A stretch of DNA of 64,000 nucleotides from Hyposmocoma kahamanoa (GCF_003589595.1 NW_020653333.1:509704-573703); one strand, 5' to 3'; numbered from the stretch's first letter, positions 14,997-24,678 are shown. The notes: generated from the letters alone by a model not told the origin. Made by a program: numbers and translations.

Positions 14997-16481
14997 ATTG
15001 CTTTCGAATATCATTTTTCCACAACTTGCCATCCGAACTTATTATTGATTTTATATTGCGTTAACAGGACACCCAACGTGCCTCCAGTTCACGGCAAATA
15101 TGATCGTGTCCGTACGCAAGTATCGTTGGCAATGCATCGAGTGCAAGTGCTGCTCAGTCTGCGGCACTAGTGACAATGACGTATGTATTAGGGTAAAAAC
15201 ACATTCATCGATGGTTTATTCATTGAAAAGTCTCTACACTCGCACGCGCTCGCACGCTTCATACTAATCGCGCTTTTTATATGAAAAAATCGTCGATCGC
15301 TGTAGATGAGTAAGGAAGGGCCAGTGCAAACCGGCAGACGCGAAGACATAGGATATTGAATTTGTGAATGTATATTTTATGTTATTACTGCGATAGGCTG
15401 AGATCGGTCCCTTGCCGTTCGCTGGTTTGTGCTAGCCCTAAGACTCGATTTACGGTGCCGTATAATGGAATGGAAGGGAATTATTGTAATGAAATTATAC
15501 ATAGCATAATGAGCTAGATACGGGGCATTCCCGAGACTGCGCGGGAATTGTCTAGCAAGGCGCGACCTGCTTTTTAGCTCGTATCTAGTTTTATTTTATT
15601 ACACAACTTCGCTTCCATTTCGTTCCGCGACAATATAAATTAAGCCTAACAGTAAACAAGCCTTGAGTCTTAAAAGGTCCTCTTTTTTGGATACAAGAGC
15701 CCTGCGATTACAATTAAAGACATGTCAAAACACTACTAATGATTTCGTATTTTTTTGTGATAAACCTCTTTGTAGTTAAGAATATTTCTAAATAAAAAAG
15801 GACTATCGCCGTTCTTCGGTTATATTCTTCATATTAGTATAATATTTTTTGGCCAATTGGCATAAAAAATAAAATTACGCACTGGGCACCAGGCATAATA
15901 CGCTTTTGTCAGGGGCCAGATATGCCTAATTTCTGTTTGATATGCGAAGTTATATATCGCACATGAAACCAAATACTGTCGTAACTCAAAAATGATGAAA
16001 TTGAGAAGACACGATTTCAGAGTTCTAAAAATTACTGAATCGAAGCAAAAAAAATATATTCTGGTTTATAAGAGAATAACTAAATATTATGCATAAATAA
16101 AAATAATCTTATTGTTCGCAATAAGATCCTTACTGTAATTTTTTCGAACTTTAAAATTTTGTTTTGTCAAGTCCAGTCAGTCTCATGTGCGATATTAGTT
16201 TCTTTTAGTATTTTTTCTTTCTTGTTAGTTCCCAAAAATGTTCTGAATTTTATCTTTTTTTTTTGTAGAGTGTGCGATATTGTAGTAATAAACTGTTCAA
16301 CAAGAATATAAAACGATAGTAGTAATACATCTTGATAACCGTAACGGTGCAGGATCAGCTGTTATTCTGCGATGACTGCGACCGCGGATACCACATGTAC
16401 TGCCTAGCGCCGCCACTCGACACGCCGCCGGAGGGCTCTTGGTCCTGCGCGCTGTGCATCAAGGAGTTCCACAACAAGTGA
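1673..16481 (+). CDS. d4: d4/DPF (BAF45-type) double PHD finger protein, C-terminal part, five exons
   Basis: Joined exons 1673-1888, 2255-2448, 4822-4927, 15068-15180 and 16353-16481 keep one frame and give about 251 residues ending in TGA. Domains in order: the second half of a C2H2 finger ([20 protein letters not shown]), a Pro/Ala-rich linker with 12 alanines, PHD1 ([25 protein letters not shown]) and PHD2 ([31 protein letters not shown]). All Cys/His zinc ligands of both PHD fingers are present. The tandem PHD with this spacing is diagnostic of the DPF/requiem/d4 family, subunits of SWI/SNF (BAF/BAP) chromatin remodelers that bind acetylated and unmodified histone H3 tails in the nucleus. 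The N-terminal requiem domain and the first finger cysteine belong to exons left of the window. It faces the fusilli gene tail to tail. PHF10/SAYP is less likely because the motifs match DPF better. Function is family knowledge; exon structure is inferred from splice sites and frame. Confidence 0.93.
2255..2448 (+). CDS. d4: d4 exon: Pro/Ser/Ala-rich linker with 12-Ala run
   Basis: The acceptor is CTCACAG with a second TAG three bases on, so it is a NAGNAG site. The exon encodes [16 protein letters not shown], a Ser-rich patch, LVPLVPPGT, twelve alanines (2365-2400) written with mixed GCN codons, then [16 protein letters not shown]. The donor GTACAGT starts at 2449 in phase 0. This low-complexity linker between the C2H2 and PHD fingers is poorly conserved in DPF proteins and is presumably disordered. 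Confidence 0.88.
3826..4110 (+). repeat. Interspersed repeat, probable LINE 3' region, copy 1
   Basis: The segment runs from GGAGGTTCTCAATTCGACTG through GAACCGATTTTGATGATTC to TTTTGAGGTCGGCTTTTTAG. Other copies are at 44262-44560 and 54930-55155. The shared end AGGTCGG followed by T-rich sequence fits a retrotransposon 3' region, but no coding part is left. Confidence 0.6.
4346..4772 (-). repeat. tRNA-derived SINE (family S1), interrupted by a second element
   Basis: On the minus strand the head reads like a tRNA (CACCGTGACCGAACGG and GGTTCGATTCCTGG, A- and B-box-like). The tail reaches an (ATT)n run at 4350-4367. Relative to copies at 25583, 27923 and 58989, about 210 extra bases from 4450 to about 4660 interrupt it, starting with (TAGA)n. 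The outer element stops 50 bases before d4 exon 4822. Confidence 0.75.
4450..4660 (-). mobile_element. Short element with TCTA tail nested in the S1 SINE
   Basis: The insert is absent from other S1 copies. It begins with TAGATAGATAGATAGATAGG on the + strand, a tetranucleotide tail typical of a SINE read on the minus strand, and ends GCGCGCGGCAACGTACAG. Its family is not recognised. Confidence 0.5.
4822..4927 (+). CDS. d4: d4 exon: first half of PHD finger 1
   Basis: The acceptor TCTTTTTCCAG ends at 4821, and the donor GTAAGC starts at 4928. The exon encodes [29 protein letters not shown] and SDCGRSG, giving the first four zinc ligands of PHD1. It ends with the first base of a glycine codon completed at 15068. 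A SINE ends only about 50 bases upstream of this exon. Confidence 0.95.
5740..5995 (+). repeat. Dispersed repeat shared with 55985-56275 and 57837-57902
   Basis: AAGCAAAATGAACC..TTAGTACG, ..AATTCGAG.TGAGGTAGTA and upstream CGTATACTATACGATATAC recur in inverted order at 55985-56275, and the end recurs at 57837-57902. No terminal repeat or coding sequence is visible. Confidence 0.6.
8185..8415. mobile_element. MITE with about 55-bp terminal inverted repeats
   Basis: The left arm has CACGTAAGTTGTTGTAA, ..CACTTTTTACTTTTTAACTT and AAATAT. The right arm carries the reverse complement (ATTTAAGTTAAAAAGCAAAA, AGTGC.., TTACAACAACTTACGTGTG). The centre is AT-rich and non-coding. Confidence 0.75.
10217..10738 (+). 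other. Unrecognised 173-codon open frame
   Basis: The frame opens in AT-rich sequence ([14 protein letters not shown], hydrophobic) and ends in a less AT-rich part ([19 protein letters not shown]). No domain is recognised, no start context stands out, and it lies within a d4 intron. The 3' half (10500-10735) may be a transposon remnant. It is probably not a gene. Confidence 0.15.
10867..11240 (+). mobile_element. MITE family M1, copy lacking its right end
   Basis: It starts CATCGAGTATATAACCAGAA as in the copies at 16718-17092 and 61095-61620, and shares the interior (AGTACAGCGCCAACAACTGA, ATATCTCTAACTATTAG). The sequence stops matching near AGCTCAAGCTAAACTGG and a SINE follows. Confidence 0.75.
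11263..11510 (+). repeat. tRNA-derived SINE (family S2)
   Basis: A leader (CTCACAGATGGCGCTACGGC, GTCGTTAAAACC) precedes a tRNA-like core at 11386-11458 (A box like TAGCCCAGTTGGGAGAGCG, B box GGGTTCAAGTCC) and a TATTAATAATT-like tail. The same arrangement recurs at 48840, 52825 and, inverted, 54190, 59560 and 63480, so it is a SINE and not a tRNA gene. Confidence 0.75.
12700..12905. mobile_element. MITE family M2, copy 1
   Basis: Inverted ends of about 55 bases: AATTTTCAGGTAAG..TTTGTA and TTTTGGTGACAATTTTTATT at left, reverse complement at right (TTATCACCAAAATTGAGTAC, TTACCTGAAAATTACCC). The second copy is at 51543-51782. Confidence 0.8.
13052..13193. mobile_element. Small MITE with CCGGAC-like ends
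   Basis: GTCCGGTAACAATTAGTG and AAATAAGTAATACTC at left are mirrored by GAGTATTACTTATTT and ACCAGTAATT..GGCCGGAC at right. It adjoins the LINE fragment. Confidence 0.65.
13200..14560 (-). mobile_element. 5'-truncated R1-clade-like non-LTR retrotransposon
   Basis: Minus-strand frame 14004-14498 carries [30 protein letters not shown] and ALHTLKVCS. This is the C-terminal CxxC..H..C region after the reverse transcriptase of R1-like LINEs. The protein continues to about 14004, followed by a long GC-rich 3' region toward 13200. The reverse transcriptase domain itself is absent, as expected of 5' truncation. Overlapping frames on both strands here come from its high GC content. Confidence 0.7.
14799..14950. 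mobile_element. MITE, GGCGCCTTCAAATTAG-type ends
   Basis: AAGGACGCCTTCAAATTAG at left pairs with CTAATTTGAAGGCGCCCT at right. The inner parts also pair partially (GCAGTCGCAGCGCCACT with GCGCCACTGCAGC). It lies about 120 bases upstream of d4 exon 15068. Confidence 0.7.
15068..15180 (+). CDS. d4: d4 exon: second half of PHD1 and start of PHD2
   Basis: The acceptor TTAACAG ends at 15067, and the donor GTATGT starts at 15181. The exon encodes [20 protein letters not shown], then [17 protein letters not shown]. It carries the His-x2-Cys and final CxxC of PHD1 and the first ligand pair of PHD2. It is preceded by a 10 kb intron. Confidence 0.95.
15445..15647. mobile_element. MITE family M8, copy 1
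   Basis: Left end GGTGCCGTATAATGGAATGG, right end TTCCATTTCGTTCCGCGACA. The interior has ACATAGCATAATGAGCTAG. Related copies are at 18231-18530, 23009-23509, 39780-40138 and 58610-58735. It sits in the last d4 intron. Confidence 0.7.
16353..16481 (+). CDS. d4: d4 last coding exon: PHD finger 2 and stop
   Basis: The acceptor is GTGCAG ending at 16352. The exon encodes [32 protein letters not shown] and [10 protein letters not shown], then TGA at 16479-16481. Four bases after the stop, ACTG/GTGAGA could be a donor (16486) for a 3' UTR intron. Otherwise the 3' UTR runs on, with a possible AATAAA at 16677-16682. Confidence 0.95.
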   Translation, partial: DQLLFCDDCDRGYHMYCLAPPLDTPPEGSWSCALCIKEFHNK

Positions 16482-16717
16482 ACTGGTGAGAGTTTATTGC
16501 AATAATCGAAACAGGTAACCATTTAAGTTCAAGTGACTCCCAAAATAGACGCTTTGACATATTTCGACCACACGGAAAATCGGTTTTCCAACCTTAAGAA
16601 ATACGAATTCAACTTGTTTTTTTTAATTGATAATTAAAACAGAAGGAGAGGTATCATTCTCCCAGCGCTCTTTAAAAATAAATTGTTAGCAAAATACATA
16701 AGGCATTCTATTCACAT

Positions 16718-17092
16718 CATCGAGTATATAACCAGAAATAGAAAGCTGAAATAGTACAGCGCCAACAACTGACCTGTGTGTACGTCTCCGTATATTCCAA
16801 GAATATTCTGTATTTATTGTAATGAAGATAATATCTCTACAGCAAAACATCTAGTTACAAAACAAACGAAGTCACATTTCATCGATAATTAAATATGTAA
16901 TTTTCGTCCATTATAGCAGAGCTCAAGTTAAACTGGTCGATTTCAAGTGAAACAATTGACGACACCTGTCAATTGTTTCGAACTTGGGCTAGCCAATCGG
17001 AGCATTATCACTGTAATCATTTGGCAGAATAATTTTCAAACAAATTAAATGACGTTTCGTCTCTATTTCTAGTTGTACATATACTCGATGGT
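16718..17092 (+). mobile_element. MITE family M1, copy with internal deletion
   Basis: It starts CATCGAGTATATAACCAGAA and ends CTCTATTTCTAGTTGTACAT with ATACTCGATG. Compared with 61095-61620, about 100 bases after the left end are missing and GAAAGCTGAAATAGTACAGC follows directly. It would lie inside the proposed d4 3' UTR intron. Confidence 0.75.
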
Positions 17093-17178
17093 TGACATTG
17101 AACCAAACTATGAAATTATTCCCACATTTAAATTTGATGTAACCTCACAACATTACTGTAAACCTTATTTATTTGCAG

Positions 17179-17225
17179 ATTGTATAATAAAATGGAGGCG
17201 AGAGAAGATACGAGCTAGAGTAGAC
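17179..17225 (+). other. Candidate 47-base 3' UTR micro-exon behind d4
   Basis: A strong acceptor (TTATTTATTTGCAG) and a strong donor (GTAAGTAAG) flank 47 bases. Upstream, the d4 last coding exon is followed by CTG/GTGAGA at 16486, which could pair with this acceptor. The segment has no long frame (ATGGAGGCGAGAGAAGAT then a stop). It could be a spliced d4 3' UTR exon or an exon of a non-coding transcript. Confidence 0.3.
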
Positions 17226-17229
17226 GTAA

Positions 17230-20200
17230 GTAAGCACTCTGCCAGAGACAGGATGTAACAGTGTTGCCATAGAATTATGCTATTCGGGCCGAGCGCGATT
17301 TGCTATATATTATGAATACTAAAACTCTTCCTATCGTATCGCTGGCGTACACTATATCATAGAGAACCAGAACTTGCCACGCCTACCACGTTAGGTAGAC
17401 ATCCAGATACAAGCCATTTAAAAAAGCTCACTTGAACAAATTGTCCTTGCTCCGACCAACCTGAATCCGAAGCCTACTTGAAAAGAAAAACTCTAGGACA
17501 GCGGAACAAAGTTAGATGGCACACTTTCGCGCCTGAGATTAGTGCACAAAAAAACCTTTAGAAAAGTAAGTAATACCTGTCTATAGCCGTTACGCCAAGC
17601 AGGCCGTTCAACTTGCAATATACAAGGATATGTTGCGAAATGACTGCAAGATTTTATTGCTAAGGACATGGAAATAAAAAAAAATTGTGCTTAAAAATGG
17701 AACTAAGTTAAAGGTGGCTAGGGACAATTTAGAGTAAAATACGCTACAAGAAAACGTGTGCGTAATTTTGTCCCGAAATGAGAAGTAATAATGCGAGAAT
17801 TGCAACAGATATTGCACCTGCAATGTATTTCTGTCTTGTCATGATTAAAATCTCAAAGAAATTGGTGGTTAATTCGCGCTCAGCCTGATTTAAATTTGTC
17901 TAAGTAAAAATTGTAATTAACTATTCAACTCGCAACCACAAATCGTAGTTATTTTCTACCTCGAAAGGTGCTTGCTTGTGTACGTATTATACTATCTATC
18001 AGATACAAAATGTTTTGTACGCCTATTGGCTCTGTGCAATGGTAAAATCGAAAACAGATTTCGCATACCAGATACGCTTGTATCACGTGTAAAATTACGC
18101 AAAAAGCTACGATGTAGACATATAGGGACACACAGCTAAAATTATTTCACATTCTACCTTACATCATGTAATAAATTTTAATATTTTGCCGTTTAAAAAA
18201 TTTACAATTTGTATAGCTTAATATGTGGCTAAGGCTCAATTTACAATGCAGCGGAATGGAATGGAATGGAATGGAATGGAAGCGTCATATTCGCCTCGCT
18301 GCGCGCGTCCTCGCCCCAAGCATCGCCGATGGCAACTGCGGTTTTCTCGCGAATGCTCGCGCATTCTCGGGCATGCGCGCGCATTCTCGGGCATGCGCGA
18401 GAATTCCGCGGAAGACGCGCTATGTGATTTTTGACACGTATCTAGTTTGTATATTATACAATTGACCATAAAGTTCATTATGCTATGTACAATATCGTTA
18501 CAAAACTTCGTTTCCAATCCGTTCCATGCCTTGTATTGCTAGACATGAGCTTCTTCGCTTACCTCTGTGGAATGCAGCTCGTGTGATTACGCCCTAAGTC
18601 TGTCTTCATCCGTACATCGCGTCCAATGAATATGACAACAGGTGACATAACTTTGCAAAATGATGGTTGCTGCTTATGAGTGAATTTGTTATGTCAGTGC
18701 ATTCTGTAAGCGGAACGGCCTGCAGCCACTGTATGGCGCAAGTGAGATGCACGGAGTCAACAAATATTTCATAATTTCTTAAATAGATCGACAGACTTAT
18801 CTATGATATGATAAATAAAGGTTATTCCGCGTTTGTAATAAACATGTTTTGTATCGAGTATAGCCAACTTCACTATCAAGCGTCGGATTTTCATTTAGAG
18901 TTAGCTAAACTGACTTTAGTGTGAGGGTTCTTGGTTTTAATGAAAAATTAATGTTTTCTTTAAAGCATACGTGTTAATTTTTGACTGCTTCTACTCCAGC
19001 GAGTTCGTTAGAAAGCAAACCAAACATATACAGGATTATCGAGTTCTTCCGGATCCGGAAAAATAGTTTCATTACCTATATACAGGATAATTTGTAAAAA
19101 ACTTACAACTTTGCAAAACTATGTTACTAACATCATAACTAACAACTTGTTCCATGACAAAACAATAAATTTACCAAAATTAAACTTTAAAATTTTTGCA
19201 GTCTCGTATAAAATAAAATTAAATAAATAAAATTTTTGTAGGCAGTAAGTACAAGCGTTTTCGCTGTCGACACTCACCCCCGCTCCTGCATTTTGCATCG
19301 GACTGGTATTTAGCGCTATTTTTTAGTTAGTGGGGAACGATCTATTGAAGTATTTATGCTTTTGTAAGAAAGTATAATCCCATGAATTATTAAAAGTCAT
19401 GGAACAAAAGTTTATAATGTTAGTAATGTAATCCTGAGTGGTTGTTAGTATTTTTTAATTTTTCAAAAGGAAAGGCAGTGTGCTATCTCTAATTGAATTC
19501 GACTATAAAAAAAACTGGCTATGCCACAGTAAAAAAGGTTATTGCCCGATGATTTGGTCTCTAGCAAACACTCCCTATGCGCTATATTTTGTATCATAGA
19601 AAAGGCAGTGGATTTGTTCTATGTATATCGTAATTATAAAAATATGTTTTTTGCAAGAAAACCACGTAAATAGTTGCCTATGCTGACTGTGCAAAATCAT
19701 TGATGGATTATCGAAATTAATATTCAATTAAATTTAAATATTATTATTAAAAATATTAACGAAACGTAAAAATCATTACAATAACTTTAAGTACATTAGT
19801 TGTATCTAAATAATAAGCTGCCTACAATGTTGAACATTGTTATTTACCGGTTTGATTTATTTTTACTTATTCTGTCGTAGTGAGATGTTGTTCTTATACG
19901 TTTTGCAAAGGGCGTTAAAATCAAATGCTACTAGGACGGTGCCAGTAGAGTAAACTTTGAAGCCACTTTCGTCATTCTAACCAAAGAAAAATCTTCAATA
20001 CAGAAAAAGTAGTATCAGCTGTTTGCATTTTGTATGAAGTGTGCAACTTTTTAGTGCCGTTTCAATAAATAATGTAAAATAATAATTGTAATACTTGATT
20101 GTTGAACAAAATGTATAAATGTTAACATATTCTGTCTTGCCAACGTTTTTGACGATCTCGATTCGATACACAGTAGAATCGATGTATGAAACGATCTTTT

Positions 20201-20590
20201 TAATTTGGTTCTGGGGCCCTACTCTCGAGTCACGAAATCCGTAGTTACGGTTTCTCTATGGATGACCTACGGAACTACTCTCAATGTCCGTCAACGAAAA
20301 CACGAGTCAGTGTAGTTCATCCATAGTGGGGAAAATGGCCGTAAATAGTGCCTCGGTATTAACTTCATTACTCTGGTACTTATATTGCAGGGAATTGGCG
20401 TGATTGTCTAGCACATTCTGTTGTAAATTACCACTATACTTTTTTGACTATACAGAAAAAATCGATATACGACGGTGTTCTCCAAATGTTCATTAACCCT
20501 AAAGAGGTCAACGCCTTTATTTGCCAAAGTGTAGCAGAGAACAGCTGATACAACAATCTGTAGTGAACAACACTAGATAATTAGGTTTAT
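17230..20590. other. Convergent intergenic space, no gene found
   Basis: Apart from the M8 element at 18231-18530 this AT-rich stretch shows no coding signal or known RNA. The CATCGATTCTACTGTGTATC-like sequence near 20160 and the near-palindromic GTAGTT blocks near 20250-20310 are unexplained. Confidence 0.5.
18231..18530. mobile_element. MITE family M8, copy 2, with (GGAAT)n and a 20-bp tandem repeat
   Basis: Left end AAGGCTCAATTTACAATGCA then (GGAAT) five times plus part (18253-18281). Right end TTCGTTTCCAATCCGTTCC. A GC-rich core has GCATTCTCGGGCATGCGCG twice (18361-18380, 18381-18400). The open frames here are not genes. Confidence 0.7.
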
Positions 20591-20599
20591 TTTACAATA

Positions 20600-20822
20600 C
20601 GGGACGGGACGAATAAGTCGTGCGCCTGGTGGTAAGCGATATGCCTGTCCGTAACAACTGCAATGCGCCCGTCTCGTTGACAAGTCTCATGTGCCTGTAA
20701 ATTCACCAGCACCATTACCCTACAAAACTGGAACGCAGTAATGCACGTTACTGAGTGGCGGTATAAATAGGCAAGGTGGCAGTATTATCTTGGACGAGCT
20801 CTTTCGTAAGGAGCATTACTGC
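20600..20822 (+). repeat. SINE family S3, copy 1
   Basis: It begins GGACGGGACGAATAAGTCGT, passes GCGCCTGGTGGTAAGCG and ACGCAGTAATGCACGTTACT, and ends AAGGAGCATTACTGC. Matching copies: 24050-24720 (interrupted), 33941-34242, 35731-36020, 49541-49790, 52653-52824, and inverted 62498-62768. Confidence 0.75.
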
Positions 20823-20829
20823 TTCTAAA

Positions 20830-22690
20830 AATATATTGTATGTTCATATAAAATATCAATTGATTATATGGTCATACGTCATAAGCCACCCGAAAATTGG
20901 GGTGAACCTGTTTTGTGATTGGGTTGTAAAAACTTTATCTTACGATTTTAATGCCCTATCGAAACTAGTACTAACTTTTAGAAATATTAATTAAATAAAA
21001 TGTTAAATTAAACAGGCATATGCGTAGGTATGTGTTAAAAAGTCTCTGTGTTGAATCATGCACATACATTCCATAAATTATTTCTCTATTTAGTTGTTTG
21101 TGTTCGGGGCAGTAAGGTTTAAATTTAATTATAACTTGACATGTGCGCAAGTTTATATACTTTTTTTTTTCGTAAAGAAATTTGTGTTAGTGCATTGATT
21201 TTTCTCATACATTTTACATTTGAAGCAACGTTAGTTTGTATGGAAAAGCGAAGAAACGCTTTATATTTTTATGTGTGTTTTTCCGAAATAGTGTTGGAGT
21301 CTTTCATGTCCCAAAGTGGTATTCCACTGCTTAGGTATATATATAATGGATCATTAATGTCTCGAGCACATACTGCTAAATAAAGAAACATCGTCGAATT
21401 TCATATAGAATTAATTTCTGTTTTGTACTAAATGTGAAGAAGAGAGCGAATGTATGGCGTCTTACCAGATTTATACGTATTTTTTTATTATACAGTTTTT
21501 GTGACTCCGGATACTTGGTTCTCGTTTGTTGTTTATCATCTTAGATGTAATAGTCAGTTTTAGTCATTTAAGGTAAAGTTTTTTTCAAATGAATTTGTGT
21601 GAATGGATGAATTGTGTGATTACGAACGTCATATGAAAATTTGGAATAATAACAAATACAGAATGTGTTATTTTTGTAAATTTTGTACCTTATTTTTTAA
21701 AGTAAGTAATTAAGTAAATTTTTGTCCATACATTTTCTCATTAACTTTGCAATTTTATACTTTTTTTAAGTAGAACATTATATTTTACATTGACTAGCAA
21801 TGGTGTTGTGCTTTTTTTTACAAACCATTTTGTATTTTTTTTTTTCTTTTAAAAATCTGGTAAAGAACATTTTAGATATAAAAAGTAAATGGTAAGTAAA
21901 GCTGTGATCAGACTAGGAGGTTGTGATGGATTTGTGGGTTTACTACGATTTTATGCTTTTTTTATTTTGTATAGTCTGATGTATCAAATGTGTTTTTTGT
22001 GTGGCATGCGAGCGTGCATGCTTATACCTTGACGAAGGTCAAAATAATCTCGTTTACTGTAGTAATCGATACAACAAGCATTATAAAATGAACTCTCCAT
22101 TAAGATATTACTAGTTGTCCAAAAGAGCGCCACCATTCTCGTATAATTTATTTTTCAAATCAGAGCTTTTTTACAAATGTTTGTTGCCGAGATAGCCAAA
22201 TACAACCAGATTATCGTGATCTCATACGTTATGTATACTCGGTTGATACATCAGACGGACTTTTAGTGTAGTGTGGAATCCGAATTTTGCTTTAATTTCT
22301 ATCGAACAATTACTGCCTTGTGAAGATTAGAAGGCACAATGTAATGCACAAAACTCGCACATGGAAAATTGAATACAACGTCGTTAACAGTGTCATTTGT
22401 ACAGTACAACTTTTCTTAATGTCTCTCGGCAATCTTCGAATTTCCGAAAGCACCCGAATACTAATTTCATTATCCAGAGATATTCGGAATTATGTACGTA
22501 CTTTATTGTTGTTTATAAAGAAAGAAAAATAGTTCTAATTCGATTAGAACCATTCCCCTTTCTATAAAAACATTAGTACTCCTTAACAATATACCAAGCA
22601 AGTTAACTAAAATATAACTAAATAAAATGATCTTCCTTTATGTAACTAAAAATGATTTTTTTTAAATTTTCAATATATATTTCAAATACA
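20830..22690. other. Intergenic stretch, nothing recognised
   Basis: AT-rich sequence with short chance frames only. Homopolymer T runs (21160, 21830) and no repeat shared with the rest of the window was noted. Confidence 0.4.
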
Positions 22691-22817
22691 TTATATTTGT
22701 AGAGTAGCTAACTCTATACTTCCAAATCGATTGAATGCGTCCGTTCTGCATCCACCAACTGATAAAAATCCGACGAAAACCGAAACACTTAAGAAAAATT
22801 GTTGTACAGTATTATGT

Positions 22818-22883
22818 TGGAAAATGTTATTGTAAGGGCCTATTAAGTGCTGGAAAATGTTATTGTAAGGGCCTATTAAGTGC
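22818..22883. repeat. Perfect 2 x 33-bp tandem duplication
   Basis: The unit starts TGGAAAATGTTATTGTAAGG and ends GCCTATTAAGTGC; copies 22818-22850 and 22851-22883 are identical. No coding frame benefits from it. Confidence 0.9.
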
Positions 22884-23008
22884 TTTTGCATACTGCATCC
22901 GATTTGTATTCGTCCCGCATCCGAGACTACACAAATCTAGAAAACTCGGACCCACTTCGGATGTCGCTTGTGCACTAAGTCCGATTTGAAACCTTGCGCA
23001 AATGATCT

Positions 23009-23509
23009 AAGGCTCAATTTACATCGCAGCGGAATGGAATGAAACGAATGTTTTTAAATGCTTAATATGTTATGTATGTTTGGTGAAGAAAGTTCTAAAT
23101 CTCTCACTAGCGGCACAGAATGCCGAAAAATTCAGTACAAAGACCTTGAACAAAAAACGCAGGAGAATTTCGACAACTATAACTTGACCTGTAGCTTAGA
23201 TGGTTAGAGCAGCGCTACGGTACAGTGTGGTCATGGGTTCAAGTCCCATCGGGTCGAAGAAATTTTTCTGTGTTCGATCCTTGTATTAATAATCGTTACA
23301 AAACTAATCGAGTTATTTCACTATAAATCTCAATAATACTTTATGTTAATTGTGTAAAGTACAAACTAAATACGATAGCCGCGACAATTCCCGAGAAAGA
23401 CTCGTAACCTGTTTTTTTAGCTCTTATCTAGTTTGTACTTTCACAGAATGTTGTTCGTTACAAATTATTGCTTCCATTCCGTTCCGCAGTAATGAAAATT
23501 GAACCTTAA
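23009..23509. mobile_element. MITE family M8, copy 3, split by a SINE
   Basis: Left end TAAGGCTCAATTTACATCGC, right end TTCCATTCCGTTCCGCAGTA with ATTGAACCTTA. The inverted ends pair well. A tRNA-containing SINE occupies about 23090-23345. Confidence 0.75.
23090..23345 (+). repeat. tRNA-derived SINE (S2b) nested in a MITE
   Basis: The core 23190-23262 folds like a tRNA: GACCTG at the start pairs with CGGGTC at the end, A box TAGCTTAGATGGTTAGAGC, B box GGGTTCAAGTCCC. Leader (CACTAGCGGCACAGAATGCC) and tail are shared with 60540-60800, which marks it as a SINE. It could still contain an intact tRNA fold. Confidence 0.65.
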
Positions 23510-24117
23510 TTAGATTGAAAGTCCCAAGTCGACAAACGGTCAAAAATGAATTGATGATTGTGCGATGATTTGTGTAAATTCTTAGCTTAAGATTCAACTT
23601 ATGAATACCAAACTATCAGACACTTAGTCATCATCTCGATGTTTTTACACGGCTGTCTGTTACCACGTACTCGAGGCCTTAACGGGTTGTATATCTTTTA
23701 ATGGTCATGTTTGGACCGATTTAAAATTTAAAACGAGTAAAATACAAATTTATCAGCAATTGTATCGAGTGCGATTATAATAAAAAAAAATACAAGCTTT
23801 TCGCCGTACGTCGCAACAGATAGCTGTTCTCATATAGATATCCCTGTTATTTCTGTTTTTGTATCGTAATGAATTTGTTAGTAGGTATACCTTAACTTTA
23901 GGAGTCACCTGTGTCATACTAAGTGTGGTGACGTAAATAAAGAGCAAACTATGTATCTTCACGTTTTATTTGTAGCAGCAATGTCCATCCCAGTTCACCT
24001 TTCTCCATTATTATACGTTGAATCTAATTGCAAATTACGAAAGTGATTTTTGAGAGTCGTGGGCCTGGTGGAAAACAGCGCATTCATAACATTTGCAGTG
24101 CCACTCGAAGCTTTAAA

Positions 24118-24374
24118 GCGCAGGCCACACCGCAAACAAATCTATGCAACTTAGCTCACGTGGTTGCAATGAAAGCTAACCTTAGAAAATAAGTAGTGAC
24201 GTGCTACACTATGAATGCGTGCAGGGGCGAAGGGCGACATAATATTTTACAAGGTTGAGCGGTATCATTGGGTTAATTAGCTTAGTTCGCGGTGTGAACC
24301 GAAGTATGAATAGATACCCCGGCTACATGAGCTAAGCTGAGGTTGCATAGCTTCGTTCGCAGTGTGGCCTGCGC
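24118..24374. mobile_element. MITE with TTAAA target duplication inside SINE S3
   Basis: Ends GCGCAGGCCACACCGCAAAC and GTTCGCAGTGTGGCCTGCGC are inverted repeats of more than 40 bases. TTAAA flanks both sides (24113-24117 and 24375-24379), matching the uninterrupted SINE GCTTTAAATCG at 35804. TTAA-type targets suggest a piggyBac-like source, an inference. Confidence 0.8.
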
Positions 24375-24555
24375 TTAAATCGCGTAAATCTGAGTGGCAC
24401 TGAACATTGCGCCCGTCAACCTGAGACATAGTTGACAAGGCCCATGTGCCTGTTAATTGTTTCACATCACCTGTACACTTGAAAATCGGAACGCAGTTGA
24501 TGCTCACTAACTGCTTAGCGACAGAAATAAGTTGTATGTGGAAGTACTTTACTGT

Positions 24556-24678
24556 AGGGTTAGCACGATAGAGCGCGACTTGCGCGAGAGCGACAAGCGC
24601 GAGATCTCTGCGAGAGTAGCAGTATCTTGCGCTTTAAGTCCTTCTCGCACAAGTCGCGCCCTATCGTGCTAGCCCTTA
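24556..24678. mobile_element. Foldback MITE family M7, best copy
   Basis: AGGGTTAGCACGATAGAGCG and CGACTTGCGCGAGAGCGAC at left mirror GTCCTTCTCGCACAAGTCGC and GCCCTATCGTGCTAGCCCT at right. Degenerate copies interrupt S3 SINEs at about 34042-34112 and 62590-62662. Confidence 0.8.

Larger units (their letters stand above)
4928..15067. other. Large d4 intron
   Basis: This AT-rich intron splits PHD1. It contains MITEs at 8185-8415, 10867-11240, 12700-12905, 13052-13193 and 14799-14950, a SINE at 11263-11510, a LINE fragment at about 13200-14500 and a dispersed repeat at 5740-5995. The remaining sequence, including 6000-8180 and 8420-10200, shows no recognisable gene. Confidence 0.7.

Noticed and set aside
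23190..23262. Possible functional tRNA gene
   Set aside because: The acceptor stem pairs, but the same core with the same leader occurs at 60672, so it is a SINE part.
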